Source of the DNA: Buchnera aphidicola (Aphis aurantii)
Lineage (GTDB): Bacteria > Pseudomonadota > Gammaproteobacteria > Enterobacterales > Enterobacteriaceae
Assembly: GCF_039388985.1 (NCBI RefSeq)
Contig: NZ_CP135021.1
Coordinates: forward strand, 496,001 to 560,000
DNA: 64,000 bases
Direction: 5' to 3'
This document shows, piece by piece, positions 32,921-46,577 of this stretch (position 1 is its first letter; each line of letters starts with the position of its first letter). The notes beneath the pieces are model-generated. The model was not told where the DNA came from. It saw only the letters and a list, made by a program, of their open reading frames with translations, and made no database searches. Position numbers and translations under genes: made by a program.

Positions 32921-33184
32921 ATGAAGACAAAATTACGAGAAATGTTAAAATTCCCTTGTTTTTTTACTTATAAAATCATTGGTTTAGCACAGCCTGAATT
33001 GATTGATCAAATAATAAAAGTCATTCAGATTCAGATTCCTGGAGATTACACACCACAAATTAAATCAAGTAATAGAGGTAACTATATTTCCATTTCAATT
33101 ACAATATGCGCTGAAAATTTTAAACAAATTGAAACATTATATCATGATATTAGTCGAATAAATATGGTTCGAATGGTTTTATAG
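32921..33184 (+). CDS. ybeD: YbeD (DUF493) conserved protein
   Basis: Conserved small protein with an ACT-like ferredoxin fold and no proven function. The length, 87 aa, equals E. coli YbeD. MKTKL--ML-FP, PGDYTP and the C-terminal VRMVL are family landmarks. AGGAT sits just upstream of the ATG. Its retention in a strongly reduced genome suggests a basic role, but none can be read from the sequence. Confidence 0.93.
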   Translation: MKTKLREMLKFPCFFTYKIIGLAQPELIDQIIKVIQIQIPGDYTPQIKSSNRGNYISISITICAENFKQIETLYHDISRINMVRMVL

Positions 33185-33223
33185 AAAAAATATATATAAA
33201 AACTATAGAATATATTTTCATAT

Positions 33224-33249
33224 AGTACAGCTCGATAAAGAGCCGTACT
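33224..33249. terminator. Hairpin between convergent ybeD and cspE
   Basis: Arms AGTACAGCTC and GAGCCGTACT pair with one A-C mismatch around the loop GATAAA. It lies between two converging genes and could end transcripts from either side, although no long T run follows on the plus strand. Confidence 0.55.
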
Positions 33250-33296
33250 AACAAAATGTTTAATTATCTGTATTTGCTTTTAAAAACAAATAGATA

Positions 33297-33506
33297 TTAT
33301 AAACTAATAACATTAGCAGCAGATGGTCCTTTTGCTCCCTCAGTAATTTCAAATTCAACACTTTGACCTTCTGCTAAAGTTTTAAATCCATTACTTTGTA
33401 TAGCTGAAAAGTGCACAAATACATCTTTACTACCATCTTCCGGAGTAATAAAACCAAAACCTTTAGACTCATTAAACCACTTAACATTACCTTTAATCTT
33501 GGACAT
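33297..33506 (-). CDS. cspE: Cold-shock-like protein CspE
   Basis: Single-stranded nucleic acid binding protein with a cold-shock beta barrel, acting as an RNA chaperone and antiterminator. The 69 aa sequence is nearly identical to E. coli Csp[13 protein letters not shown] start, RNP1 KGFGFI, RNP2 VFVHFS, and the ANVISL end. The opening MSKIKGN favours CspE over CspC. About 220 bp without genes separate its start from the 5S terminator. Confidence 0.96.
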   Translation of the reverse strand: MSKIKGNVKWFNESKGFGFITPEDGSKDVFVHFSAIQSNGFKTLAEGQSVEFEITEGAKGPSAANVISL

Positions 33507-33730
33507 CTATATTACCTTCACCTAAAAATATACTAAATTAAAAAACGAACTAAAATAGTTATAAATGATTTTATCATAACAAGACAAAAATCAAAAATAA
33601 CAGAAAATCTTTAATAGATTAACATGTAAATCTATTGTTAGCTAGAAAGTAATTTGTTTAAAAAAAACAATTTTATAAAAAAAAATTAATTTTTTTATAT
33701 TTATTTATTTTAAATTTTTTTTAAATATAA

Positions 33731-33760
33731 AAAAACCCGAAAAAATTTTTTCGGGTTTTT
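33731..33760 (-). terminator. rRNA operon terminator (perfect 30-bp palindrome)
   Basis: Two 15-base arms (AAAAACCCGAAAAAA and its complement) make a perfect palindrome directly after the 5S gene. The stem has a CCCG/CGGG core, with a T run on the downstream side of each strand. This is a classic intrinsic terminator and could work in both directions. Confidence 0.85.
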
Positions 33761-33761
33761 T

Positions 33762-33881
33762 ATGCCTGGAATTTACCTACTCTCACACGGGGAGGCCCCG
33801 TACTACCATCGGCGATGAAGCGTTTCACTTCTGAGTTCGGAATGGATTCAGGTGGTACCACTACACTATTTTTACCAGGCA
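33762..33881 (-). rRNA. rrf: 5S ribosomal RNA
   Basis: 120 nt on the minus strand, bounded by the TGCCTGG / CCAGGCA helix I arms. Internal landmarks such as CCGAACTCAGAAGTGAAACG and GCCGATGGTAGT match enterobacterial 5S RNA. It lies 105 bp after 23S and is followed at once by the palindromic terminator. Confidence 0.97.
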
Positions 33882-33986
33882 TTTAATAATGCTATTATAA
33901 TATATATATATATTAATACAACAATAAATTCAGTAAAACAAGCTTTTTATTAAATTTATTTCATTTAAAAACACCTCTGGTGTTGT

Positions 33987-36901
<2,915 letters not shown>

Positions 36902-37050
36902 TTACAACCCACAGGTGTTTTAGCAAAATAAAAATATATGCTTGTTTTCCGAATTTTTAAAGAGCTTTATTATTAAGATTTATGATTTTTTAAAGAATAA
37001 CACAATAATTTAAATTAGTATATAATAATTTTAAAAAATATTTTTTATTT

Positions 37051-37122
37051 CGTCCCCTAGGGGATTTGAACCCCTGTTGCCGCCGTGAAAGGGCGATGTC
37101 CTAACCTCTAGACGAAGGGGAC
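37051..37122 (-). tRNA. gltT: tRNA-Glu (anticodon UUC)
   Basis: Minus-strand cloverleaf with acceptor GTCCCCT/AGGGGAC, anticodon loop CTTTCAC (anticodon TTC) and T arm GGTTCAAATCC; discriminator G. CCA is not encoded. It precedes 23S by about 150 bp, the place it occupies in the 16S-23S spacer of E. coli operons, although 16S itself has moved elsewhere. The gene symbol is by analogy. Confidence 0.95.
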
Positions 37123-37255
37123 TTTTATCTTACTTCTTTAAGAGAGTATTTAGTAATACATAAATAATACAGATCGAAAAAAAAGAGTCAAGTATTTTCT
37201 TTAATATTTAAAAAATTTTAAATATTTATAAAATTAATTAATATTAAAAAAACTA

Positions 37256-38083
37256 TTATTTATTTAAAATATCGATAATATAATCTGTTTTAGGTAAAAT
37301 ACCATGCCATTCTAAAAAGGAATAAGCAGCTTGAAAAACAAGCATTCCCTTACCATCCGAAATATTTTTAGAATCTATTTTAATCTTCCAATTAAGAAAT
37401 AATGCTTGCTCTGTATTATAATTCATATCATAAAAAAAAGTTTTAGAAGAAAATAAATGCAATGGAATACAAGTATTTTCATATGTAATATTTCTAGAAA
37501 TACCGTTAATAACTAAATCAAAAAAACTATCTTTTAAATCATCTTTTTCAAATATTTTAATATTTCCATATTGTTTAAATTGCTTAACTAAATTTATAGC
37601 ATTTGAAATTGTTCTATTTAAAATATAAACTGAACACTCCATTGATAAAATTGATAAAAGAATTCCTTGAATAGCACCTCCCGCCCCTAATATTAATACA
37701 GAAGATTTTTTTTTAATAAAATTTAATCTATTCAAATCAGATAATAATCCGATTCCATCAGTATTATCTCCAAAAATATATCCATCATTTGTTTTTTTTA
37801 ATGTATTCACAGATTGTGCAATTTTAGCTCTTTTACTTAATTTATTAGATAAAAAATATGCTTCCTTTTTAAAAGGAGAAGTAATATTGGCACCTTCAAT
37901 ATGAGTTTTAAAAAAATCAGAAACTATTGAAGAAAACTGGTCTAATGGAATTTTAATAGCTTTATAAATATGAAAAATTCCTGTTTGTTTTGAAAAAAAA
38001 TCATGAATTTTAGGAGATTTACTATGATTTATAGGATTTCCAAATAAAGCATAATTAAAATTTTCACTTGTACATTTAACCAT
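37256..38083 (-). CDS. aroE: Shikimate 5-dehydrogenase
   Basis: Reduces 3-dehydroshikimate to shikimate with NADPH, a step toward chorismate and the aromatic amino acids that symbionts supply to aphids. 275 aa. The substrate-site SKSP motif (21-24), Lys72 in PFKKE, the NTLKK and GDNTDG block (Asp109) and the NADP-binding LGAGGA loop are present. It overlaps tsaC by 8 bp and lies directly before the tRNA-Glu/rRNA unit, as an aroE-rRNA neighbourhood in E. coli would suggest. Confidence 0.95.
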   Translation of the reverse strand: MVKCTSENFNYALFGNPINHSKSPKIHDFFSKQTGIFHIYKAIKIPLDQFSSIVSDFFKTHIEGANITSPFKKEAYFLSNKLSKRAKIAQSVNTLKKTNDGYIFGDNTDGIGLLSDLNRLNFIKKKSSVLILGAGGAIQGILLSILSMECSVYILNRTISNAINLVKQFKQYGNIKIFEKDDLKDSFFDLVINGISRNITYENTCIPLHLFSSKTFFYDMNYNTEQALFLNWKIKIDSKNISDGKGMLVFQAAYSFLEWHGILPKTDYIIDILNK

Positions 38084-38648
38084 AACGAATTATTTTTCCA
38101 TTCATAATATTAATTATTTTAGAGGGACTTTGTTCATTTCCTATATTATCATCAAACAATGGAAAATCTTTTCCAAAACTTTCTAAAACACTTTCTTTAG
38201 TAAGACATGGCAACATATTCGAAAAATTAGCACTTGTTGAGATCAGCGGTTTTCCAAAAATACCACATAATTTGACTATACTTGAATGATTACTAATACG
38301 CACTGCTATAGTTTTATATTGACCAGTTAACCAATAAGGTGTTGAAGAATTTGAAGGAACTAAAAATGTAAAATGTCCTGGCCAATAATTAAACATATTT
38401 TTTTTCTGTATCACTGATATTTGACTTTCATCAATATATTTTTTTATTTGATTATAATTAGAAGCTACTAATATCAAACCTTTTTTTATATTTCTTTTTT
38501 TTAAATTTAATAAATTGTTTACAGCTATTTCACTATCAGGATCGCATCCTAATCCAAACATAGATTCTGTAGGATACGCAATCACATTATTACTATATAA
38601 TTTTTCAATACAATGCAATAATGAATTTAAATAAAAATTTTTCTCCAT
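38076..38648 (-). CDS. tsaC: Threonylcarbamoyl-AMP synthase TsaC (YrdC/RimN)
   Basis: Makes threonylcarbamoyl-AMP from Thr, bicarbonate and ATP for the universal t6A37 tRNA modification. The 190 aa length equals E. coli TsaC. The TESMFGLGCDP segment, LKKR-IKKGL and the STSANFS loop are family marks. It overlaps aroE by 8 bp, so the two are co-translated. smg lies upstream on the same strand, as in the E. coli smg-tsaC-aroE region. Confidence 0.94.
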   Translation of the reverse strand: MEKNFYLNSLLHCIEKLYSNNVIAYPTESMFGLGCDPDSEIAVNNLLNLKKRNIKKGLILVASNYNQIKKYIDESQISVIQKKNMFNYWPGHFTFLVPSNSSTPYWLTGQYKTIAVRISNHSSIVKLCGIFGKPLISTSANFSNMLPCLTKESVLESFGKDFPLFDDNIGNEQSPSKIINIMNGKIIRYG

Positions 38649-38684
38649 TGAATAATACTCATACTAAAATATTATTTAAAAAAA

Positions 38685-39158
38685 TTAATGAATTATTTCT
38701 GTTGTAAAGTTAAATAATAAATTTTCAAGTTTTCTATAAACAATTTTACATCCTGGAGCATTAAATAAAACAATTAAAATAATCCATTTCAAATCTTCTA
38801 AATTTAATTCATTCATTTCTAAAGCCATAATTCTATCAATAATCATTTCACGTGTATCTAAAGTTAATATTTCTAACTGCTCTAAAAACAAAATAAAACC
38901 ACGACAATCAGAATTTAACTTAAATAACTCTTTTTGATTATAAACTCGTGTTGAAATTTGGCCTGAAGCTAAACTCATAGATGAAATATTATTTTTTTTA
39001 TAACACGATAAATTTTTTAACCAACGTAATGCATTATAAATATCTTTTTGTTGAAAACCTATATCCGACAAATCATTTGTTAGACTTTTATAATCAATAG
39101 ACATTTTTGATTCGCTATGAACATAAGTTTCAAATAAATATATTAATATTTCAAACAT
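38685..39158 (-). CDS. smg: Smg (DUF494) conserved protein
   Basis: Conserved gammaproteobacterial protein of unknown function, often next to dprA and def. The length of 157 aa equals E. coli Smg. MFEILIYLFETYVHSE at the N-terminus and the LEMNELNLEDLKWI-L stretch near the C-terminus match the family. It is divergent from def across 246 bp that hold no gene. dprA, normally adjacent in E. coli, has been lost. Confidence 0.92.
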   Translation of the reverse strand: MFEILIYLFETYVHSESKMSIDYKSLTNDLSDIGFQQKDIYNALRWLKNLSCYKKNNISSMSLASGQISTRVYNQKELFKLNSDCRGFILFLEQLEILTLDTREMIIDRIMALEMNELNLEDLKWIILIVLFNAPGCKIVYRKLENLLFNFTTEIIH

Positions 39159-39404
39159 TATATCCTCAATTACATATAGAAAAAATTTATATATTTCATA
39201 AAGTTACTAATATTTATAAAATATTTTCATAATTTGATATAAAAATTTTTATATAGAAACTATTCAATTTATTTAATAATAATTAATTTTTATTTAAATA
39301 AAATATAAAAATTTTTCAAAAGTATTGAAAGTTAACTTTTAATTATATTAAAAGAGTTTATACTATAAAATTAAATAATTTTATAACTAATACAAAACAA
39401 ATAT

Positions 39405-39929
39405 ATGTCTGTTTTAAAAATATTACAATATCCAAACCAAAGATTAAGAATAATTGCACAACCTATTAATAAAATAACAAAAGAAATAAAAAAACTAGCT
39501 TACAATATGCTCGATACTATGTATATAAACGAAGGAATTGGTTTAGCTGCAATACAAGTTGATATTCCATTACAAATTATAGTAGTAAGTAAAGATTACA
39601 TTAAAAAAGAGCATTTAATTCTTATTAATCCTAAAATTATTTCAAAAAAAGGAAATATCAGTATTCAAGAAGGATGCTTATCTATTCCAGAATATCGCGC
39701 TTTTATTCCGCGTTCAAATTACATTAAAGTAAAAGCACTTAACTTATTTGGAAAAAAAATCGAAATTGAAGCACATGAAATGTTATCTATTTGTATACAA
39801 CATGAAATTGATCATTTGAAAGGAAAACTTTTCATAGATTATTTATCGTTATTAAAACAAGAAAGAATTAAAAAAAAAATTAAAAAAATAAATAAAAAAA
39901 TAAAATTTTTTACAAAGGATACAAACTGA
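39405..39929 (+). CDS. def: Peptide deformylase
   Basis: Removes the formyl group from the initiator Met of new proteins. 174 aa. The metal site is complete: GIGLAAIQV (motif 1), EGCLS with Cys91, and HEIDH with His133, Glu134 and His137. It is followed one base later by fmt, so the enzymes that add and remove the formyl group share an operon, as in E. coli. Confidence 0.97.
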   Translation: MSVLKILQYPNQRLRIIAQPINKITKEIKKLAYNMLDTMYINEGIGLAAIQVDIPLQIIVVSKDYIKKEHLILINPKIISKKGNISIQEGCLSIPEYRAFIPRSNYIKVKALNLFGKKIEIEAHEMLSICIQHEIDHLKGKLFIDYLSLLKQERIKKKIKKINKKIKFFTKDTN

Positions 39930-39930
39930 T

Positions 39931-40884
39931 TTGGAAAAACTAAAAATTATTTTTGCCGGAACATCAAATTTTTCTGAAAAACATTTATCTGCTTTAATAA
40001 ACTGTCCATTATGTAATATAAAAGCTGTAATTACACAACCAGATCGTCCTTTTGGAAGAGGACAAAAAATTATTTTTTCTCCTGTAAAAAAAATTTCTAT
40101 TAAAAATAAAATTCCTGTTTTACAACCATTAACATTGGATAATAAAGAATTTCAAAAAATCATATTAAATTTCTCTGCAGAACTAATGATAGTAGTTTCT
40201 TATGGCCATATAATACCTCAAAAAATATTATCTCTATTTCCAAAAGGCTGTATTAACGTACATGCTTCATTATTACCAAGGTGGAGAGGTGCATCGCCAA
40301 TTCAATCAGCAATTTTATCGGGAGATAAAAAAACCGGTATCAGCATTATTAAAATGAACGATAAAGTTGATGCTGGAAATATAATAATATCAAAAAAATG
40401 TATAATATCTTCTACAGAAACATCAGAAACATTATCTTTGAAACTAATTAAAATTGGTACTAAAATATTAATCAAAGCTTTATTTCAAATACATAATAAT
40501 ATCGTTATAGAAACTAAACAAGATGAAAAATATACAACTTTTTCAAAAAAAATTCTTAAAATAGATGCATTGTTAAATTGGAAGAAAAATGCTGATTTTT
40601 TAGAACGACTAATACGCGCTTTTAATCCCTGGCCAATATGCTATTTTCTCATCAACAATACACCAATTAAAGTTTGGAAAGCAAAGGTAATCAATAATAC
40701 CACCATTAAAAATTATAAAATCGGTCAAATTATTTCTATTGATAATGATGGAATTCAGATAGCTACGAAAGAAAAAATCTTAAATATTGAAAAAATACAA
40801 ATTCCTGGAAAAAATATTTCTAATATCAATATCAAAACACTTTTTAAAAAATATAATTTAACAATCGGGACAATATTAATATAA
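39931..40884 (+). CDS. fmt: Methionyl-tRNA formyltransferase
   Basis: Formylates Met-tRNAfMet using 10-formyl-THF (supplied via FolD). 317 aa (315 in E. coli). The start is TTG at 39931, supported by AAAGGA about 11 bases upstream inside def and by the match of LKIIFAGTSNF to the family N-terminus. NVHASLLPRWRGA-PIQ holds the catalytic Asn/His. The C-terminal tRNA-binding domain is present. Confidence 0.95.
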   Translation: MEKLKIIFAGTSNFSEKHLSALINCPLCNIKAVITQPDRPFGRGQKIIFSPVKKISIKNKIPVLQPLTLDNKEFQKIILNFSAELMIVVSYGHIIPQKILSLFPKGCINVHASLLPRWRGASPIQSAILSGDKKTGISIIKMNDKVDAGNIIISKKCIISSTETSETLSLKLIKIGTKILIKALFQIHNNIVIETKQDEKYTTFSKKILKIDALLNWKKNADFLERLIRAFNPWPICYFLINNTPIKVWKAKVINNTTIKNYKIGQIISIDNDGIQIATKEKILNIEKIQIPGKNISNINIKTLFKKYNLTIGTILI

Positions 40885-40914
40885 AAATATTTTACGTTTT
40901 TTTAATATAAAATG

Positions 40915-40941
40915 AGCAAACGGTATACATTTCCGTTTGCT
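40915..40941. terminator. Bidirectional terminator between fmt and rplQ
   Basis: Perfect 9 bp stem AGCAAACGG / CCGTTTGCT with a 9-base loop, lying between two converging operons. A/T-rich tails flank both sides. It probably ends both the alpha ribosomal operon (minus) and def-fmt (plus). Confidence 0.75.
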
Positions 40942-40973
40942 AAATATAATCATATTTATTTAATATCTAAATA

Positions 40974-41375
40974 TTAATTTTTAATATCTTTGATTTTATT
41001 TTCTTTTGTATTACTTTTAACACGATCAACAAGCTCAATATAAGCCATAGGAGCTTTATCTCCAAATCGAAATCCACATTTTAAAATACGTGTATAACCA
41101 CCAGGTCTATGGTGAAAAATAGGACCTAAATTTTTAAATAATTTTGTAACTACTTCATTATTTCGAACTTTGGAAAATATTAACCTTCTATGAGAAACGT
41201 TATCGATTTTTGATAAAGTAATCATAGGTTCAACAATTCGACGAAGTTCTTTTGCTTTTGCTAACGTAGTTTTTATTATTTCATTAATAAATAATGAACA
41301 CGCCATATTTTTGAATATGGCATTACGATGGCTGCTATTACAATTTAACTTACGACCAATTTTTTTATGTCGCAT
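40974..41375 (-). CDS. rplQ: 50S ribosomal protein L17
   Basis: Last gene of the alpha operon. 133 aa (127 in E. coli). The N-terminal [11 protein letters not shown], the SHR--IFKNMA block and [10 protein letters not shown] are diagnostic. The C-terminal tail after VELVDR is a Lys/Asn-rich extension with no clear counterpart. It follows rpoA by about 60 bp. Confidence 0.97.
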   Translation of the reverse strand: MRHKKIGRKLNCNSSHRNAIFKNMACSLFINEIIKTTLAKAKELRRIVEPMITLSKIDNVSHRRLIFSKVRNNEVVTKLFKNLGPIFHHRPGGYTRILKCGFRFGDKAPMAYIELVDRVKSNTKENKIKDIKN

Positions 41376-41435
41376 AACTTTGTACCTTTTTAAAAATATT
41401 AAAATAACATTAACATAATAAATTTTAAAAAAAAA

Positions 41436-42425
41436 TTATTCTTCTAAAATATTTAATGGAGGCCATTTTTCTAACTTCATTCCAAGAGATAAATTACGAG
41501 AAGCTAATATATCTTTAATTTCAGTTAATGACTTCTTTCCTAAATTCGGAGTTTTTAAAAGTTCAACTTCAGTTTTTTGCACTAAATCACCTATATAATG
41601 TATAGATTCTGCTTTCAGACAATTAGCTGATCGTACAGTTAACTCTAAATCATCAACTGGTCGTAATAAAATAGGTTCAAATTCAGGTTTTTTTTCTTTA
41701 ACTTCAGGTTCTTTAACATCTCTTAAATCAACAAATGCTTCTAATTGTTCTGATAAAATAGTAGCTGCACGTCTTATTGCTTCTTCAGGATCAATTGTTC
41801 CATTTGTTTTCATTTCAATAATTAATTTATCTAAGTCTGTTCTCTGCTCCACTCGTGCAGCTTCAACATTATAAACAATCCGCTTGATAGGACTATAACA
41901 TGCATCTACTAATAAACAACCTATGGGTCTTACATCATCTTCTATATGTATTCTAGATGAAGCTGGAATATATCCTCTTCCACGTTGTACTTTAATTCTC
42001 ATTTGAATAGAAGCATTATGATCTGTTAAATGACAGATAATATGATTTGGTTTAATAATTTCAACATCACTATCATGTATAAGATCTTCAGCAGTAATAC
42101 AACAAATACCTGATTTTTTAAGACTAATAAAAACTTCATCTTTTCCATGCAACTTAATCGCTAATCCTTTTAAATTTAATAAAATTTCTAAAATGTCTTC
42201 TTGAATTCCCTCTTTAGTACTATACTCATGTAACACACCATCAATCTCAACCTCTGTTACAGCGCAACCTGGCATAGAAGACAAAAGAATCCTTCGTAAT
42301 GCATTTCCAAGAGTATGTCCAAAACCTCGTTCCAATGGTTCTAAAGTAACTTTAGTATGAGTCGGAGTAATTTGCTCAATATCAACTAAACGTGGTTTTA
42401 AAAACTCTATAATAGAATTCTGCAT
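41436..42425 (-). CDS. rpoA: RNA polymerase alpha subunit
   Basis: Assembly platform of RNA polymerase, 329 aa as in E. coli. The N-terminal dimerisation domain has [17 protein letters not shown] near residue 34. The acidic/charged linker precedes the C-terminal DNA- and activator-binding domain (about 250-329) with NCLKAE and the [11 protein letters not shown] helix-hairpin-helix. Fourth gene of the alpha operon. Confidence 0.98.
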   Translation of the reverse strand: MQNSIIEFLKPRLVDIEQITPTHTKVTLEPLERGFGHTLGNALRRILLSSMPGCAVTEVEIDGVLHEYSTKEGIQEDILEILLNLKGLAIKLHGKDEVFISLKKSGICCITAEDLIHDSDVEIIKPNHIICHLTDHNASIQMRIKVQRGRGYIPASSRIHIEDDVRPIGCLLVDACYSPIKRIVYNVEAARVEQRTDLDKLIIEMKTNGTIDPEEAIRRAATILSEQLEAFVDLRDVKEPEVKEKKPEFEPILLRPVDDLELTVRSANCLKAESIHYIGDLVQKTEVELLKTPNLGKKSLTEIKDILASRNLSLGMKLEKWPPLNILEE

Positions 42426-42455
42426 AATAAACCTCTATATCTAATAATAAACTTA

Positions 42456-43076
42456 TTACTTAGAATAAAGTTCGATGATTAAATGTTCGTTAATTTCTGC
42501 AGATAAATCTGATCGTTCAGGAAAACGTTTGAAAATTCCTTCCATTTTAATCGGATCTACTTCAATCCAAATTGGTTTTTCTCGTTGTTCAGCTAGTTCT
42601 AAAGCAGCTTTTATTCGAGATTGATTTTTTGATCTATCTCTAATAGATATATGATCATTAGGAGAAACCTGATACGATCCAATATTAACAATATGATTAT
42701 TAACTGTAATAGATTTATGACTGATTAATTGTCTTGATTCAGCACGTGTACAACCGAATCCCATACGATATACGACATTATCAAGCCTTCTTTCCAAAAT
42801 TTGCAATAAATTTTCTCCAGTATTTCCTTTTAATCGAGAAGCTTTTTTATAATATATTCTAAATTGTCTTTCTAATACACCGTAGAGACGACGTACTTTT
42901 TGTTTTTCACGTAATTGAATCGCATAATCAGACAGTCTAGGTTTTCGAACACCGTGTTGTCCAGGAGGATGCTCTAATTTACATTTTGATTCTATTGATC
43001 GAAATCCGGATTTTAAAAATAAATCAGTTCCTTCACGTCGACTTAATTTTAATTTAGGACCTAAATATTTTGCCAT
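42456..43076 (-). CDS. rpsD: 30S ribosomal protein S4
   Basis: Primary 16S-binding protein and, in E. coli, translational repressor of the alpha operon. From ATG 43076 the product is 206 aa, equal to E. coli. A TTG at 43088 would add four residues but overlaps the GGAGA ribosome site. [20 protein letters not shown] and the S4 RNA-binding domain ([11 protein letters not shown]) are clear. Confidence 0.97.
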   Translation of the reverse strand: MAKYLGPKLKLSRREGTDLFLKSGFRSIESKCKLEHPPGQHGVRKPRLSDYAIQLREKQKVRRLYGVLERQFRIYYKKASRLKGNTGENLLQILERRLDNVVYRMGFGCTRAESRQLISHKSITVNNHIVNIGSYQVSPNDHISIRDRSKNQSRIKAALELAEQREKPIWIEVDPIKMEGIFKRFPERSDLSAEINEHLIIELYSK

Positions 43077-43101
43077 TTTTTTCTCCAATAATTCCTAAAA
43101 T

Positions 43102-43494
43102 TTAAACACGACGCTTTTTAGGAGGACGGCAACCATTATGAGGGATTGGTGTAACATCAGTAATATTTGTAATACGGAATCCGGCAGCGTTTAAAGCTCT
43201 AATAGTCGATTCTCTGCCTGGACCAGGACCTTTAACCATAACTTCTAAATTTTTTATACCATAATCTTTAACTATTTCAGCACATCGCTCAGCTGCAATT
43301 TGTGCCGCAAAAGGAGTGGATTTTCTAGAACCTCTAAAACCAGAACCTCCAGAAGTCGCCCAACCTAAAGAATTACCTTGACGATCTGTAATAGTTACAA
43401 TTGTATTATTAAAAGAAGCATGTATATGTGCTATCGCATCTGTTATTTGTTTTTTTATACGCTTTCGTGTGCGAACAACTGAATTCTTTACCAT
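43102..43494 (-). CDS. rpsK: 30S ribosomal protein S11
   Basis: Platform protein of the small subunit, 130 aa. Highly conserved blocks [36 protein letters not shown] and the C-terminal [13 protein letters not shown] leave no doubt. Second gene of the alpha operon between rpsM and rpsD. Confidence 0.98.
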   Translation of the reverse strand: MVKNSVVRTRKRIKKQITDAIAHIHASFNNTIVTITDRQGNSLGWATSGGSGFRGSRKSTPFAAQIAAERCAEIVKDYGIKNLEVMVKGPGPGRESTIRALNAAGFRITNITDVTPIPHNGCRPPKKRRV

Positions 43495-43511
43495 AATTGA
43501 GATTACCTAAA

Positions 43512-43868
43512 TTATTTTTTAATTACTTTTCTAGGGCCTTTACACGTACGAGCATTTGTTTTAGTTCGTTGCCCATGAACTGGAAGATTTTTCCGATGAC
43601 GTACACCACGATAACAATTAAGATCTATTAAACGTTTAATATTTAAAGTTTTTTCTCTTCTTAAATCACCTTCAACAATATATTTAGCAACATTCTCTCT
43701 TAATAATTCAATATCAGATTCTTTTAAATCTATAATTTTCATAGTTTCTGGAATATTTGAATTCATACAAATTATTTTAGATAATTTTTTTCCAATTCCA
43801 TATATTGCTGTTAATGCAATTATAGTATGTTTATTTTCAGGGATATTAATACCTGCAATACGTGCCAT
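43512..43868 (-). CDS. rpsM: 30S ribosomal protein S13
   Basis: Head protein of the small subunit contacting the P-site tRNA and L5, 118 aa as in E. coli. [10 protein letters not shown] start, [25 protein letters not shown] and the basic C-terminal tail [11 protein letters not shown] are present. First gene of the alpha operon, after rpmJ. Confidence 0.98.
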   Translation of the reverse strand: MARIAGINIPENKHTIIALTAIYGIGKKLSKIICMNSNIPETMKIIDLKESDIELLRENVAKYIVEGDLRREKTLNIKRLIDLNCYRGVRHRKNLPVHGQRTKTNARTCKGPRKVIKK

Positions 43869-43963
43869 GTTTTCATAATCCTTAAAATTTATTAAAATAA
43901 ATTAATGTAATTTATCAAAAATATATTACGAATATTAATAAAATATTTTATTTTTATTTAGAT

Positions 43964-44080
43964 TTAACCTTGACGTTGTTTATGTTTTGGATCATTACTA
44001 CAAATAACTCTTACGACATTATTACGTCGTATAATTTTGCAACTTCGACAAAGTATTTTAACAGAAGCTTTTACTTTCAT
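43964..44080 (-). CDS. rpmJ: 50S ribosomal protein L36
   Basis: 38 aa zinc-ribbon protein: MKVKASVK start, CRSC and the later Cys-His pair ([14 protein letters not shown]). Too short for routine gene calling, but it is in its standard place between secY and rpsM. Length and sequence match E. coli RpmJ almost residue for residue. Last gene of the spc operon. Confidence 0.96.
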   Translation of the reverse strand: MKVKASVKILCRSCKIIRRNNVVRVICSNDPKHKQRQG

Positions 44081-44112
44081 TAAAAACATCCTTAAATATT
44101 AAAAATTTTTTA

Positions 44113-45432
44113 TTAATTTAACTTTGCTTTTTTCAATATAGACTCATATTTACTAGACATCATTAAAGTTTGAATTTGAGTGATAAAATCCATAATAACT
44201 ACAACTACAATTAATAATGAAGTACCACCAAAATAAAATGGAACATTCATAGCACTTCGCATAAATTCAGGAACTAAACAAATAAACGTAATATATAAAG
44301 AACCAAATAATGTTAAGCGCAACATAATTTTATTTATATATTTAGCTGTTTGTTCACCTGGTCTAATGCCCGAAATAAATGCACCTGATTTTTTTAAATT
44401 ATCCGCAGTTTCACGAGGATTAAAAACTAATCCAGTATAAAAAAAACAAAAGAAAATAATAGATGTTATGTACAATACTAAATACAAAGGATGATTGGGC
44501 TGAAAATAAAACAAAACACTTTTGAAAAAAGTATATTTTTTATCTACCCCAAACCAAGATATAATAGTGGCAGGAAATAAAACAACACTTGAAGCAAAGA
44601 TTGCCGGTATAACACCAGACATATTTATTTTTAAAGGTAAATGAGTACTTTGAGCCGAATAAACACGACGACCTTGTTGACGTTGAGCATAATGCACAAT
44701 AATTTTTCTTTGACTTCGTTCTATAAAAACCACTAAAAAAACAACTAAAAAAATTAATATTAAAACAGAAAAAAATAACAACAAATGCAAATGACCTTGC
44801 CTAGTTTCTTCGATAGTATGTAAAATAGCAGAAGGAAGACCTGCTATTATACCTGTAAAAATTATAATAGAAATACCATTTCCAATACCACATTCTGTAA
44901 TTAATTCACCTAACCACATTAGAAACATTGTACCAGTTACTAAAATAATAATAGCTGTAAAATAAAAATAAAAATCTGTATGAACTATAATTGGTCGTAT
45001 ACTAGATATATTAGACAGGCCTGTAACTATACCAATAGACTGAAAAAAGGCTAATATTAACGTAGCATATCTTGTATATTGATTAATTTTGTATCGACCA
45101 GACTCTCCCTCTTTTTTTATTTCAGACAAAAAAGGAACTACTAAAGTTAATAACTGAATAATAATAGAAGCGGATATATAAGGCATAATACCCAATGCAA
45201 AAATAGAAGCACGATTAAGAGCTCCACCAGAAAACATATTAAACATTTCAAAAATAGTACCTTTTTGATTATTTAATATTCTAGATAATATTGTAGTATT
45301 AATTCCAGGTATAGGAATAAAAGAACCAATACGAAAAATAATTAATGAAATTATTACAAAAATAATTCTGTTTTTAAGTTCATTAATATTTTTTTGAGAA
45401 TTTTTAAAATTCATTTCCAATCTACTAATCAT
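44113..45432 (-). CDS. secY: Sec translocon subunit SecY
   Basis: Ten-helix channel of the Sec protein export system, 439 aa (443 in E. coli). IPIPGI in helix 1, the plug region [16 protein letters not shown] in the first cytoplasmic loop, and the ribosome/SecA-binding loops with QRQQGRRVY and RPGEQTA are intact. Its ATG overlaps the rplO stop (ATGA). Confidence 0.98.
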   Translation of the reverse strand: MISRLEMNFKNSQKNINELKNRIIFVIISLIIFRIGSFIPIPGINTTILSRILNNQKGTIFEMFNMFSGGALNRASIFALGIMPYISASIIIQLLTLVVPFLSEIKKEGESGRYKINQYTRYATLILAFFQSIGIVTGLSNISSIRPIIVHTDFYFYFTAIIILVTGTMFLMWLGELITECGIGNGISIIIFTGIIAGLPSAILHTIEETRQGHLHLLLFFSVLILIFLVVFLVVFIERSQRKIIVHYAQRQQGRRVYSAQSTHLPLKINMSGVIPAIFASSVVLFPATIISWFGVDKKYTFFKSVLFYFQPNHPLYLVLYITSIIFFCFFYTGLVFNPRETADNLKKSGAFISGIRPGEQTAKYINKIMLRLTLFGSLYITFICLVPEFMRSAMNVPFYFGGTSLLIVVVVIMDFITQIQTLMMSSKYESILKKAKLN

Positions 45433-45863
45433 CCTTCAATTTTACCGCCATAGTTTTCGATTGCTGTACGAACACCTTGAGTAACACGTAAACCACGTAA
45501 TATTAAAGGAACTTTGATTTCTCCTGAAAGAATAATTTTTACATATTTGATATTTTTATTAACAATGTTTTGTTCTTTTAAAGTTTGCAAACTAATGATA
45601 TTAGTTGATAATTCTGAAATTTGAAATAACCTTACTTCAGCAGTATTATTTTTTTTTCTAGATTTAAATCCAAATTTCGGCAACCTTCTATATAAAGGCA
45701 TTTGCCCGCCTTCAAAACCACGATTTATACTGCCACCCGATCTAGATTTTTGACCTTTATGCCCTCGACCAGCTGTTTTTCCAAACCCAGAACCAATTCC
45801 ACGACCTAATCTTTTTTTGTTTTTTTTAGATCCAGATGATGGAGATAAATTATTTAAATACAT
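45429..45863 (-). CDS. rplO: 50S ribosomal protein L15
   Basis: 144 aa, equal to E. coli. The Gly-rich N-terminal tail [20 protein letters not shown] and [17 protein letters not shown] are diagnostic. It overlaps secY by 4 bp and follows rpmD after 3 bp, indicating tight translational coupling. Confidence 0.98.
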   Translation of the reverse strand: MYLNNLSPSSGSKKNKKRLGRGIGSGFGKTAGRGHKGQKSRSGGSINRGFEGGQMPLYRRLPKFGFKSRKKNNTAEVRLFQISELSTNIISLQTLKEQNIVNKNIKYVKIILSGEIKVPLILRGLRVTQGVRTAIENYGGKIEG

Positions 45864-45866
45864 AAA

Positions 45867-46046
45867 TTATTTCTCTTGTATTTTTAAAATATATGATACT
45901 TTTTTAATCATTCCTCGAATTGAAGGAGTGTCGTTCAGAATGACAGTATGACCAATATAACGTAACCCTAAACCAGATAGTGTTTTTTTGTGTTTAGGAA
46001 TTCTTCCTATTGAACTTTTTACTTGAGTAATTTTAATAGTTTTCAT
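45867..46046 (-). CDS. rpmD: 50S ribosomal protein L30
   Basis: 59 aa, matching E. coli L30 with [33 protein letters not shown] and TPSIRGMI. It fills the gap between rpsE and rplO and is too short for length-based gene finding. Confidence 0.96.
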   Translation of the reverse strand: MKTIKITQVKSSIGRIPKHKKTLSGLGLRYIGHTVILNDTPSIRGMIKKVSYILKIQEK

Positions 46047-46056
46047 TAATTAGAAT

Positions 46057-46563
46057 TTATCCTCTTAATATATATTCAATAGATTTATTTCTTTTAGCTG
46101 CTATCATTTCTGGGGATCTCATATTAATTAAACCATTCATAGTTGCGCGAACTACATTTATAGGGTTTGTTGATCCATATGTTTTCGCTAGTACATTATG
46201 TACACCAGCAACTTCTAAAACTGCACGCATAGCACCGCCAGCAATAATTCCAGTACCGTCTGAAGCTGGTTTCATAAATACGTTAGATCCAGTATACGAT
46301 CCTGCTAAAGGATGTTGTAAGGTTTTATCAACTAACGGTATAGTAATCATATTTCGTCTTGCTTTTTCCATAGCTTTTTGAATGGCCGCTGGAACTTCAC
46401 GGGCTTTGCCATATCCAAAACCAACGCGTCCATTTCCATTACCTACTACTGTTAAAGCTGTAAATGAAAAAATACGACCACCTTTCACTGTTTTTGAAAC
46501 ACGATTAACAGTAATTAATTTTTCCTGTAACTCATTATTATTTTTTTTATCAATGTTAGCCAT
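46057..46563 (-). CDS. rpsE: 30S ribosomal protein S5
   Basis: 168 aa (167 in E. coli); involved in decoding fidelity. [18 protein letters not shown], the [14 protein letters not shown] loop and [13 protein letters not shown] are typical. A spurious frame on the other strand at 46382-46642 is a shadow of this gene. Confidence 0.98.
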   Translation of the reverse strand: MANIDKKNNNELQEKLITVNRVSKTVKGGRIFSFTALTVVGNGNGRVGFGYGKAREVPAAIQKAMEKARRNMITIPLVDKTLQHPLAGSYTGSNVFMKPASDGTGIIAGGAMRAVLEVAGVHNVLAKTYGSTNPINVVRATMNGLINMRSPEMIAAKRNKSIEYILRG

Positions 46564-46577
46564 TCTATATTTTCACC

